Of a stretch of DNA of 64,000 nucleotides, positions 34,810 to 42,136 are shown in pieces. The notes beneath the pieces were generated by a model, which was not told the origin of the DNA, did no database searches, and saw only the letters and a list, made by a program, of their open reading frames with translations. The position numbers and the translations under genes were made by a program. This DNA comes from RPQJ01 sp963762315. GTDB taxonomy: Bacteria; Pseudomonadota; Gammaproteobacteria; Steroidobacterales; Steroidobacteraceae. Each line of letters opens with the position of its first letter. Within the stretch, counting starts at the first letter, position 1. Where the stretch lies: positions 1-64,000 of the forward strand of contig CAVXKO010000004.1 in NCBI GenBank assembly GCA_963762315.1. Reading direction: 5' to 3'.

Positions 34810-36336
34810 ATGGCACGCCGGTCGGCATATCAGCCATTGTTGCTCTCGGACGGCCTGCATGCCGCCGCCGCACGGTCGCCCGGAAAGGTCGCGCTCATCT
34901 GCGACGGCGCTGTCCACACCTATGGCGCACTGGCAGAACGCGTGCGCCGTGTGTGCGGCGGCGCACAGGCTCTCGGCGTTCGCAGGGGTGATCGGACCGC
35001 GATCCTGGCGCCGAACTGCATCGAGTACCCGGAGCTGGTGGTCGGCCTCTCGGATGCCGGCGCGATCGTCGCGACGTTGAATGCACGCTCGACCGCGACT
35101 GAAATTGCCGCAGCGTGTGACGATTGTGGCGCCCGCCTGCTGTTCGTTCATCCGTCGCTGGCGGACGTCGCACACGCCGCGTCCTTTGCTACGATCGAGC
35201 GCATCGTGGTGCTCGGGGACGAGTACGAAGCGTGGCTGGCAACGGCGCCGCAGACCGCGCCGCTGGAAATCATCGACGAAACCGACCCGTTCACGCTCGT
35301 CTACAGTTCCGGCACGACGGGCAGGCCAAAGGGCATCGTCATCAGTCATCGATCGCGATCTCTGACGTTCCATGGCATGGCCATGGAGTACGGTTGCTAC
35401 GGTCCCGACGACTATCAGCTTGGCATCGCGCCGATGGCGCACGGCGCGGGCTTTGCGTTCATCATGGCGAGTCTCTATTTCGGTGGAGCGGTGGAGGTGC
35501 TGTCGAAGTTCGATCCAGCACGAGTGATCGCAAAGCTCGCCAGCGAACCGTTCACGGGCGTGTTCATGGTCCCAACGCATTTCCAAGCGATCTTCGGGCT
35601 CGAAAAGGCGGTGCTGGAGAAGTGCCAGGGGCGCTCCCGCGCCCTCCGGACGATCATGTCGAACGCAGCGGCTCTACCCCAGGCCGTGAAGGAGCGGATC
35701 GTCGGCTACTGGGGCGAAGGCCTGCTGCACGAAACCTACGGGTCGACCGAAGCAGGCGTGGTGACCAATCTCCGGCCGCAGTACCAGCTCTCGCACAAGC
35801 AGAGTGTCGGACCGGCGTTCGCGCTCAACACGGTCCGATTGCTCGATGACGAAGGACGGGACGTCGAGCCGGGCGCCGTCGGGGAACTCCATTCGCGTTC
35901 ACCCTATCTTTTCAACGGGTACTGGGCGCAGCCCGGGGAGACTGCCCAGGCCGTGAAGGACGGTTGGGTCACCGCTGGAGACCTCGCGCGCCAGGACGAC
36001 GATGGCTTCTACTACATCGTCGACCGCAAGAAGGACATGGTGATCACGGGAGGCCTGAACGTGTACCCCCGCGAAATCGAGGAAGTCCTGCACAAGCATC
36101 CGGCGCTGATCGAGGCTGCCGTCGTCGGCGTGCCCGACGACTACTTCGGCGAGGCTCTGCGGGCGTTCGTGGTCTTGCGGCCGGGAATGAATGTCGACGC
36201 CAGTGAGCTCGAGTCACATTGCCGCGCGACGCTGGCAGGCTACAAGGTGCCGAAGGAATTCCGCGTCATCGAAGCCCTGCCGCGAAATGCGGGTGGCAAG
36301 GTACTGAAGAACGGGCTGCGCACGCTGCGCGAATGA
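34810..36336 (+). CDS. AMP-forming acyl-CoA ligase 1 (508 aa)
   Basis: Core motifs of the ANL superfamily are present: YSSGTTGRPKGIV (phosphate loop), YGSTEAGVV, GDLARQDDDGFYYIVDRKKD, and the C-terminal lysine in NAGGKVLKNGLR. Length and motif spacing fit medium- to long-chain fatty-acid- or aryl-CoA ligases. ATG at 34810 is four bases after the amidohydrolase stop, so the acid made upstream is probably activated here to a CoA thioester for beta-oxidation. The exact acid cannot be read from sequence. Confidence 0.85.
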   Translation: MARRSAYQPLLLSDGLHAAAARSPGKVALICDGAVHTYGALAERVRRVCGGAQALGVRRGDRTAILAPNCIEYPELVVGLSDAGAIVATLNARSTATEIAAACDDCGARLLFVHPSLADVAHAASFATIERIVVLGDEYEAWLATAPQTAPLEIIDETDPFTLVYSSGTTGRPKGIVISHRSRSLTFHGMAMEYGCYGPDDYQLGIAPMAHGAGFAFIMASLYFGGAVEVLSKFDPARVIAKLASEPFTGVFMVPTHFQAIFGLEKAVLEKCQGRSRALRTIMSNAAALPQAVKERIVGYWGEGLLHETYGSTEAGVVTNLRPQYQLSHKQSVGPAFALNTVRLLDDEGRDVEPGAVGELHSRSPYLFNGYWAQPGETAQAVKDGWVTAGDLARQDDDGFYYIVDRKKDMVITGGLNVYPREIEEVLHKHPALIEAAVVGVPDDYFGEALRAFVVLRPGMNVDASELESHCRATLAGYKVPKEFRVIEALPRNAGGKVLKNGLRTLRE

Positions 36337-36429
36337 GCGTACCGCAGGTCGCGCGCCGCGCTGCCGCAGCATGCGAAGTCGCCACCGCTCGCGGGGCATT
36401 ACCCCAACCGGGATCGGCACCTGAGACCC

Positions 36430-36735
36430 AAGCGGAATTCGTTCCTCCGCCGCTGAGCCTCGCCCTGCGGGTCGCTACGCTTCACCCTCCTTGGCTTCGC
36501 TGCGAGCCGGCCGGCACCGACGCCTCTCTCATCCCGCTTCGGCGCCGGACCAGCCACGGCATCCCGGCCGTGGCGCTCGTCGCAATGCGACTCGCCCGTG
36601 TGCCGGCGTTCGTCGCATTGCGACTCACCCTGCGGCGGTTCAGCAATCGTTCCCGCGATTGCTGAACAGTCGCCACGACCCAAGTGCGAACGCTACTGCG
36701 GTGGACACACCGGCGACACCTGATCGTTTGCTGTG
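36430..36735. repeat. Dispersed repeat block, mostly in reverse orientation
   Basis: Segments include GAGCCTCGCCCTGCGGGTCG, GGCGGTTCAGCAATCG and a hairpin around GCAATCGTTCCCGCGATTGC. The part at 36640-36722 is the reverse complement of 13540-13610, including the GCAGTAGCG module. The gap 36337-37000 has no gene. Confidence 0.6.
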
Positions 36736-36754
36736 GGCAGGTTAAGGCCCAGAA

Positions 36755-36925
36755 TCAAGAATAAGGCAGACGCTGGCGATGCCAGCTTGCGAGATTACTG
36801 ATCGCGCCTAGGATACGGTTGGCCAAGGACGAGGTGACCGAAGACTGCGGGGCGGCCCCGCGCAGCGACTGAAGCTGCGCTCCGGTTCCTAGGCTCGGGG
36901 TCGGCAGGGTTGGGGCCGACGATGG
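36755..36925. repeat. Dispersed intergenic repeat, near-complete copy
   Basis: AAGGCAGACGCTGGCGATGC, then CGCCTAGGATACGGTTGGCC, GCGGGGCGGCCCCGC, the perfect hairpin at about 36860-36883 and GGGGTCGGCAGGGTTGGGG. It lies directly upstream of the second AbrB-PIN operator. Confidence 0.7.
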
Positions 36926-37000
36926 CGCGATCGGAGATCGCACATTGGACGGTCTGGCAGCGATACGGTCGGGACTTTGCACGCGCGGACGTCGATGCTA

Positions 37001-37032
37001 AAGTAATACCGTCGTTGCGACGAGTATTACTT
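37001..37032. promoter_or_regulatory. Operator of the second AbrB-PIN pair
   Basis: AAGTAATAC (37001-37009) and GTATTACTT (37024-37032) repeat the arms found at 15820-15851, with a different 14-base spacer sequence. The arms end two bases before the ATG in both copies. Confidence 0.7.
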
Positions 37033-37034
37033 GC

Positions 37035-37286
37035 ATGGCGAACAATGTCACGTCCAAGGGTCAGGTCACGATTCCGAAGAAGGTGAGGGATCGGCTCGGG
37101 ATCGCGGCGGGGTCCGCCGTGGCCTTCGAACTCACCGAGGCAGGTGAGGTCGTGCTGCGGCCGGTGGCGCGCGATGGCGGGCGCCGGCCGGCGCGGGCGC
37201 CCAGGAGCCGGTTTGCGAAGCTGCGGGGTCGGGCCACGGTGAAGATGCGGACGGAGGAGATCCTCGCGCTGACGCGCGGTCGATGA
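37035..37286 (+). CDS. AbrB/SpoVT-type antitoxin (83 aa), copy 2
   Basis: The protein differs from copy 1 (15854-16105) by a single visible residue, Arg for Lys in the linker (RAPRSRF). The DNA-binding domain NVTSKGQVTIPKKVRDRLG is unchanged, so the two antitoxins should bind each other's operators and toxins. Several third-position differences show the duplication is not brand-new. Because its own toxin gene is broken, it may act on the copy-1 toxin. Confidence 0.85.
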   Translation: MANNVTSKGQVTIPKKVRDRLGIAAGSAVAFELTEAGEVVLRPVARDGGRRPARAPRSRFAKLRGRATVKMRTEEILALTRGR

Positions 37287-37293
37287 ACGTGTC

Positions 37294-37703
37294 GTGATCC
37301 TCGTCGATACGAACGTCCTGCTGGACGTCGTCCAGGACGATCCGCCTGGGCGGACTGGTCGCTGCGGCAGCTCGATGCCGCGAGCCTGCGTGGGTCGATC
37401 TGCATCAATCCGGTCATTTACGCCGAGCTGTCGATGGCGTTCGCGCGCATCGAAGAACTCGAGGCTGTGGTGGCGGAGGGCGGGCTCGAGGTCGAGGAGA
37501 TACCCCGCGAGGCGCTGTTCCTGGCGGGCAAGGTGTTCCTGCGCTATCGGCAGCGCAGCCGTGCGGCGGTCAAGCGTACCGTGCTGCCGGATTTCTTCAT
37601 CGGTGCGCACGCGGCGGTCCGTGGCCTGCCGATCCTGACGCGGGACGTCGGACGCTATCGGACGTATTTTCCGACGGTGGAACTGATCAGCCCGAAGCGG
37701 TGA
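37294..37703 (+). pseudogene. PIN-domain toxin, copy 2, one-base deletion
   Basis: Compared with the intact copy at 16114-16524, one A is missing near 37343 (CCGCCTGGG for CCGACCTGGG). This shifts the frame after VVQDDP. The remainder (FARIEELEAVVAEGGLEVEE through ILTRDVGRYRTYFP) is conserved, with the acidic residues intact. The start is GTG at 37294. If the deletion is real, this locus carries only an antitoxin. Confidence 0.85.
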
Positions 37704-37714
37704 TTGATGCCGGG

Positions 37715-37880
37715 TGGTGGGGCGGCTGAAGCCCCGGATCCTCTGGCGCAGCGATTGAAGCTGCGCTCCGAGTCCGGGGGTCGGCAGGGGTGGGGAGTCG
37801 AAGCCGGAGCTGGAAGTGGACGGCAGCGTTGCTGCCTCGCGGCCAGGGGCCGCCTAGGACTTGGTTTGGCAGGGGGCGAG
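37715..37880. repeat. Dispersed intergenic repeat, near-complete copy
   Basis: GGGGCGGCTGAAGCCCCGG, the hairpin at about 37746-37770 (ATTGAA in the loop), GGGGGTCGGCAGGGGTGGGG and the GGAAGTGGACGGCAGCGTTG module, ending in CGCCTAGGACTTGG. The first bases are shared with the block following the first AbrB-PIN pair. Confidence 0.7.
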
Positions 37881-37973
37881 TGAGCGCGCAAGATCGAGAA
37901 ACGAACCCCAGGTGCGGAACGATTCCGCGGCAAATCACGCACTCGTTGTTGGTTGATATGGGAGGCGCACACG

Positions 37974-38351
37974 ATGGACCAAATTCCGACCGCGGATCTG
38001 TTGAACCTCCTGCTGACGCAGCGGGCGTCCATCGATCTGCAGTTTCAGTTCTGGTTGTCGATCACCTTCGCGGTCATCGTGGCGGGCTTCGTCGCAGGGC
38101 GTCGTCTGGATCTCAAGCTCAGATTATTGGCCGCCGTTCTTTACGTACTGGCGACCGCCCATCTCGCCACCCGCTGGATGTACGACGGCGGCGTCAGCGA
38201 GCGCTGGGTGAACGTGCTTGTAAGCCGAGGTGTCGACATCGGCATGCCGTGGGTCTCGGCGTATCTTCGAATGGCGGTCATGCTGCTCGGGACCGTCAGT
38301 GCGCTGGTGTTCCTGTTCCGGCACGATCGCCGAGAGGGCGGCGAAGCCTAG
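37974..38351 (+). CDS. Small membrane protein (125 aa), copy 1
   Basis: Four hydrophobic stretches are visible: FWLSITFAVIVAGFVAG, LLAAVLYVLATAHLAT, WVSAYLRMAVMLL and TVSALVFLFR, with a short charged tail. The start ATG follows GGGAGG. I do not recognise the family. A copy about 92 percent identical lies at 58604-58981, with its 5' flank and about 40 bases of 3' flank, so this is a duplicated block. The function is unknown. Confidence 0.7.
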   Translation: MDQIPTADLLNLLLTQRASIDLQFQFWLSITFAVIVAGFVAGRRLDLKLRLLAAVLYVLATAHLATRWMYDGGVSERWVNVLVSRGVDIGMPWVSAYLRMAVMLLGTVSALVFLFRHDRREGGEA

Positions 38352-38379
38352 GGGTTGGCTCTCTTTCTCTCGGCCCTTG

Positions 38380-38500
38380 GATCGGGAGGGGATGCCGCGT
38401 TGCGGCGAAGAACTCGGACGGACGGGACTCAAATCCGGGCAGACGCCAACTTCGCTGGCTCGCGGGGCGATGGAGGCCCCGCCTCGGACGGTGTGGCGTG
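38380..38500. repeat. Dispersed intergenic repeat, partial copy
   Basis: The modules are GGGCAGACGCCAACTTCG, GGCTCGCGGGGCGATGG and GCCTCGGACGG. They correspond to the GGGCAGACGC module and the GCCTCGGACGG module of the fuller copies. Confidence 0.55.
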
Positions 38501-38515
38501 GTGTAGATTGTCAGC

Positions 38516-38803
38516 GTGACCCGGAAGCCGCACGAACCACTCGATCCACAGAGCATCGATGCTCTGTACGGACTCGAGCCCGTGTTTGAGCCGGGTGGCC
38601 CAGCCGCTGGAGAGAACGTAACCGGGTTCGTCACCGTGCAGTGCCCTCATTGCGGCGAACAATTCGATACCGCCGTGGATCTGTCGGCGGGCTCGTTCAG
38701 CTATGTCGAGGACTGCCAGGTCTGTTGCCAGCCGATCGAGCTCACCAGTGAAATGAATGACCGCGGTACGTTCGTCGGCGTCATCGCGAGCCGGGCGGAT
38801 TGA
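38516..38803 (+). CDS. CPXCG-motif cysteine-rich zinc-ribbon-like protein (95 aa)
   Basis: VQCPHCGEQFDTAVD and YVEDCQVCCQPIEL form the two-pair cysteine signature of the small CPXCG-motif family, which probably binds zinc. The family usually has about 65 residues; the first 35 here (from GTG at 38516) form an N-terminal extension that could be non-native. No role is established for the family. Confidence 0.75.
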   Translation: MTRKPHEPLDPQSIDALYGLEPVFEPGGPAAGENVTGFVTVQCPHCGEQFDTAVDLSAGSFSYVEDCQVCCQPIELTSEMNDRGTFVGVIASRAD

Positions 38804-38804
38804 G

Positions 38805-39010
38805 GATGGCGCCTCGGACGGTTGTCCGTGGCATGGGATGCCGAGACCGTGGTTTGCTGTGCGATCCGCACAGCGACTGAAGCCCCACTTCTTTTGGGTC
38901 GGCAGGGGTGGTCGGGAACGGATGAAGGCAGACGGACGCAGCTTGGTGCTGCGTCCTCGCGCTGCATTGGCAGCGCCTCGGAAGGGTTTTGCGGGGGACT
39001 GGTTTGCCGG
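38805..39010. repeat. Dispersed intergenic repeat, two joined copies
   Basis: GCCTCGGACGGTTGTCCGTGG, ATGCCGAGACCGTGGTTTGC, a hairpin variant (CACAGCGACTGAAGCCCC), GGGTCGGCAGGGGTGGTCGG, GAAGGCAGACGGACGCAGC and a GCAGCGCCTCGGAAGG segment. The rest of the gap to 39285 has no recognisable gene. Confidence 0.65.
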
Positions 39011-39285
39011 CTCCGGGGGCAGAGAATGGGAGGCACGGCGGACCGTCCGCAGGGCCTCGGCGCGTACGCTCCAGGAGCGGCTGGGGCCGAAGGTCGAAAG
39101 GGAGCGGGAGCTTGCGCACGCACGCCGGAACATCGAGGCTGGCAGTCAAGGGCGCTGGGAATGGCCTGTGGTCCGTCGGACAGTTCCCCATGGGACGATC
39201 ATGGCCTACTGGGCCGACGCCCGGTTCACCGTGATTTCCGCCTTGGCTTGGCGTGTGCTCGTGTCGCCGAGCAGACGGGTGTGGG

Positions 39286-39303
39286 ACGTTCCCGCCGGAA
39301 CGT
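39286..39303. repeat. 18-bp palindrome, copy 2, before the HEPN gene
   Basis: ACGTTCCCGCCGGAACGT differs from copy 1 by one base in the centre. It is likewise followed by GATTTGATAATGGCTGA. It lies 120 bases before the HEPN start. Confidence 0.65.
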
Positions 39304-39422
39304 GCAGATGGATTTGATAATGGCTGACGCGGCGCTTCGTCAGCCAAGACCTGGACTCTAAGAACTCTGCCGCGGCACGAAAGCTGGGGCAGGTCGCTAT
39401 TGCCGAAGGCAGGTTTTCGCCT

Positions 39423-40085
39423 ATGGACTACCAACAACTCAAAGACCGACAACGCGCCGAGCGCCACACCCACCACCCCAACCTCGCGCTTCGCGTGCAT
39501 CGCGCATTGTCCTGGCTGCACCGCGCCGAGCAGCTGGCCCGCAATGACGACCTCGACGGCCAGTTCATCTTCCTGTGGATTGCGTTCAACGCGGCCTACG
39601 CGACGGACATCGACGAGAAGTACCGCGAGTCCGAGCAGACGACCTTCCGGGCGTTCCTCGAGAAGCTCGTGGAACTCGACGGCCCGCGCAAGCGCATCGA
39701 GGCGTTCGTGTGGAACGAGTTCACGGGCAGCATCCGCGTGCTGCTCGACAACCCGTACGTGTTCCAGGACTTCTGGTTCTTCCAGAACGGGACGCTGCCG
39801 GAGGCGGAGTGGAAGCGGCGCTTCACCAGCGCCAAGAAGGCTGCGCACGCGGCGGTGCTCAACCGCGACACGCTCACGGTGCTGTCGGTGGTGCTGTCGC
39901 GGATCTACACGCTGCGCAACCAGCTCGTTCACGGCGGGGCCACCTGGAACAGCTCGGTCAACCGCGACCAGATCCGCGACTGCACCAACCTGATGGGCAA
40001 GCTGGTGCCGATGGTGATTGAGATCATGCTCGATCACCCGGAAGCCCTCTGGGGCGACGCGTGTTATCCGGTGGTGGAGTCGTAG
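39423..40085 (+). CDS. HEPN-domain protein, Apea-like (220 aa)
   Basis: The C-terminal half carries IYTLRNQLVHGGATW. The RNxxxH motif (R165, H170) is the catalytic signature of HEPN ribonucleases used in toxin-antitoxin and phage-defence systems. The N-terminal part (NLALRVHRALSWLHRAEQL, FIFLWIAFNAAYA) forms the helical remainder. No nucleotidyltransferase partner is adjacent, so it would be a stand-alone HEPN. A fragment of its 3' end lies at 8845. A palindromic repeat precedes it. Confidence 0.75.
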   Translation: MDYQQLKDRQRAERHTHHPNLALRVHRALSWLHRAEQLARNDDLDGQFIFLWIAFNAAYATDIDEKYRESEQTTFRAFLEKLVELDGPRKRIEAFVWNEFTGSIRVLLDNPYVFQDFWFFQNGTLPEAEWKRRFTSAKKAAHAAVLNRDTLTVLSVVLSRIYTLRNQLVHGGATWNSSVNRDQIRDCTNLMGKLVPMVIEIMLDHPEALWGDACYPVVES

Positions 40086-40108
40086 GCGACCAGGCTGCCG
40101 CCGGTAGC

Positions 40109-40134
40109 GGGGGCTCACCCCCTGAGCCTCCCCC
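40109..40134 (+). terminator. Hairpin after the HEPN gene
   Basis: GGGGGCTCA pairs with TGAGCCTCCCCC around CCCCC, with one bulged T, 24 bases after the HEPN stop. Its repetition at 9018 and at the window edge suggests either a common terminator or a mobile repeat. Confidence 0.5.
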
Positions 40135-40309
40135 GTCCCACACTCCCAACCGCTAAGGATAGGGGCGGGGAGAGCGGGTAGGGCCCTGTTGCGCTGCGCA
40201 AATCTGCGCGGTCGCCACCGATATCCAGGCTGAGATCGCTGAGGCCATGGCGCACCCTCGGGCGGAGGGTTTGCGCTTCCCATGATGTATCCGATCTGAG
40301 ACAATCTTC

Positions 40310-40474
40310 GTGCTTCGACCTGTCATCTTCCACCACAGCGCCAGGGACGAAGTGCGTGCCCTGCCGAGGGATGTCCGGTTGAAGCTCGGGTCTGCCTTGA
40401 TGGCGTTGCAGCGCGGCTTCAACCTCCTGTCGGAGATGCTGAATGCGCAACAAGAAGACCGTGGTCGCCCGTAA
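40310..40474 (+). pseudogene. HigB/RelE-like toxin, truncated
   Basis: From GTG at 40310 the frame reads LRPVIFHHSARDEVRALPRD and VRLKLGSALMALQRG, the first third of a Gp49-like HigB toxin. It then jumps to unrelated residues and ends after 54 codons, overlapping the antitoxin start by 32 bases. The catalytic C-terminal part is missing. Confidence 0.6.
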
Positions 40475-40742
40475 CTCGCGAGAGCTGGCCAATGTCCTGG
40501 GTCTGTCCGGGGCAGACCGCGCGGCCATCGAGGTCCAGTTGGAGTTGGCGGAGCAGATCGCGCTGGAAGTCAGAAGGGCCGAGATGACGCACGTCCGCCT
40601 GGCACACCTGGCAGGAACGTCACGGCCCCGGCTGACCGCCATTCTCAACGGCAATCTCGAAGGGGTGTCGACGGACTTGCTGTTGCGCATCCTTGCGGCG
40701 CTCGGCGTGCGCGTTCAGGTGCGATTTCACAGGGCGGCGTAG
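40443..40742 (+). CDS. XRE-family antitoxin (99 aa), partner truncated
   Basis: A helix-turn-helix is present (HVRLAHLAGTSRPRLTAILN) after LADVLGL-like residues typical of HigA2-type antitoxins (ELANVLGLSGADRAAIEVQL), and the tail LGVRVQVRFHRAA is standard. It is full length, while its toxin gene upstream is cut short, so it is now a free antitoxin or regulator. Confidence 0.75.
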   Translation: MRNKKTVVARNSRELANVLGLSGADRAAIEVQLELAEQIALEVRRAEMTHVRLAHLAGTSRPRLTAILNGNLEGVSTDLLLRILAALGVRVQVRFHRAA

Positions 40743-40766
40743 GCCGGGCAAATGCCTGTGCGGCAC

Positions 40767-41017
40767 GCGTTCCCGCGGGAATGTGTAGCCGAGCTTATCA
40801 ATAATCCTATCGCTGCATTTCGTGGTGAAAGCGGCCGATTTGGAGATGGCTCCAGCCACGTGCCAGGCAGATCGTACGCAGACCGTGCCCGGGAACTGGA
40901 TTCCGGCACCGTCCAGACCATTCCTTGGGAGATTGCACGGGAGCGGCTGTTGCGCGCTCCCCGTGACTGACAGTCTCCCGGTTCGCCTCCGGCGACCATT
41001 TCCACGCGAATGCGGTG
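40767..41017. repeat. Deletion derivative of the 10568-11424 block
   Basis: The left end (imperfect palindrome GCGTTCCCGCGGGAATGT, then GGCCGATTTGGAGATGGCTCC) matches 10568-10660. The right end, from CGGGAACTGGATTCCGGCAC to CCATTTCCACGCGAAT, matches 11303-11424. The ORF6N gene and the first two thirds of the antitoxin gene are missing. Both copies end at the same place, which suggests defined element ends. Confidence 0.65.
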
Positions 41018-41121
41018 GATATTCTAATGGAGTGCCGACGGCTGGACCTGCATTGTCCACCGGGACAACAGCAGGCGGCTGGGCTAGGTCCGCCATGGCA
41101 GGGAACCTATACTCCGTGTGG

Positions 41122-41355
41122 ATGAGCGTCAGGTCACTCAAGGAAATTCCGGGCATCGAGTTCGTTGTCGATGCTCGAGGACGACGGAAGTCCGTGGTCA
41201 TCGACCTCGGGCGACACCGCGCCCTTTGGGAAGACCTGTTCGACGCTTACGTCGCGCAGCAGCGGCGCAATGAGCCGCGGGAACCTCTGTCCAAAGTGAA
41301 GAAGCTGGTCCAGTCCGCGCCCAGGCGGCGGACCCGTGGCCGACTACAAGCTTAG
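41122..41355 (+). CDS. RelB-like antitoxin (77 aa)
   Basis: SLKEIPGIEFVVDARGRRKS and VVIDLGRHRALWEDLFDAYV fit the small acidic antitoxins that precede RelE-type toxins (EIPGIEFVVDxxGxxxxVVID pattern). A toxin-like start overlaps its 3' end, but that toxin is truncated. The preceding AT-rich GGATATTCTAATGG may contain the promoter. Confidence 0.6.
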   Translation: MSVRSLKEIPGIEFVVDARGRRKSVVIDLGRHRALWEDLFDAYVAQQRRNEPREPLSKVKKLVQSAPRRRTRGRLQA

Positions 41356-41480
41356 CGTCGCCCGTTCCGCGCGGAAGGAGCTTCAGGCGATGGACCGCTT
41401 GGTCGCGACGACCGGGCGCGTGGTGCAGCAGCCGGTCGAGTATGGCGGCGGTGAGGGTCGCATCGCCGGCGAACCAACGA
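41336..41480 (+). pseudogene. RelE-like toxin start joined to an IstB-like relic
   Basis: GTG at 41336 opens ADYKLSVARSARKELQAMDR, the N-terminus of a RelE/ParE-type toxin. After about 22 codons (41402) the sequence is no longer toxin-like. On the minus strand 41405-41480 encodes FAGDATLTAAILDRLLHHAP, resembling the C-terminal region of IS21-type IstB ATPases. The likely reading is insertion of an IS21-like element into the toxin gene followed by loss of nearly all of it. Confidence 0.45.
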
Positions 41481-41605
41481 CACGCGGGTTTTCCTGGCCG
41501 TTCAATCAGACCCGCCATCAAGGCTTGCCACTGTCATTTCTTCGAACTTGGTCTAGAGTGTCCCGGGGGCATGGCTGGCATCGGCCCAGCCACGGGGGGA
41601 TCAGA

Positions 41606-42136
41606 ATGAACCAGAGCAACCTGGCGCGTCGCCGTCTGATCGTCGCCATCGCGGCGTTTGCAGGCGCCACAGCCATCGGGATTGATTCGCGATGGTCCAT
41701 TCTGGGCCGGGCCTGGGCTGAATCGGCCGGGCAACCCGACGCAGGCGTGCGCGCCGCCATGCTGCGGATGGCACGACTGCTCTATCCACACGGCGAGATT
41801 CCCGACACCGTTTACGCGGGCATCCTGGACCGAGCGTTGTCCGAGGTCGCAACCGGGGCCGAATTCGGCAAACAGCTCGACAAGGCGGCCGCCGCGCTGG
41901 ACGCCCGTGCCGGCCGCCGGTGGCTGGACCTTGATCTGGCCGCGCAGGTTGCCGCCATGCGGGACATCGAGAAGGAAGCCTTTTTCGTCGCGATCCAGAA
42001 CGCGGTGCGCGCCGGAATCTATAACGATCCGGCATTCTGGAAGCACGTCGGCTATGCAGGTCCGTCGAAAGGCTTCGGAGGGTACCTCCATCGCGGTGCG
42101 GGCGAAATCGACTGGCTGCCGGGGAAAGCGCCATGA
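41606..42136 (+). CDS. Gluconate 2-dehydrogenase subunit 3-like protein 2 (176 aa)
   Basis: An Arg-rich signal (NLARRRLIVAIAAFAGATAI) is followed by the small-subunit pattern LRMARLLYPHGEIPDTVYAG and IYNDPAFWKHVGYAGPSKGF. It overlaps the following GMC gene by four bases (ATGA at 42133), so translation is coupled. It is the counterpart of the gene at 24360-24914. The signal has RRR but not a full Tat consensus. Confidence 0.75.
   Translation: MNQSNLARRRLIVAIAAFAGATAIGIDSRWSILGRAWAESAGQPDAGVRAAMLRMARLLYPHGEIPDTVYAGILDRALSEVATGAEFGKQLDKAAAALDARAGRRWLDLDLAAQVAAMRDIEKEAFFVAIQNAVRAGIYNDPAFWKHVGYAGPSKGFGGYLHRGAGEIDWLPGKAP

Noticed and set aside
38781..40304. 507-codon minus-strand frame covering the HEPN gene
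   Set aside because: It runs antisense through a repeat block and the HEPN gene and shows no protein-like composition.
41405..41480. Complete IS21-family insertion sequence
   Set aside because: Only about 20 residues resemble IstB; no IstA, no terminal repeats and no full ATPase are present.
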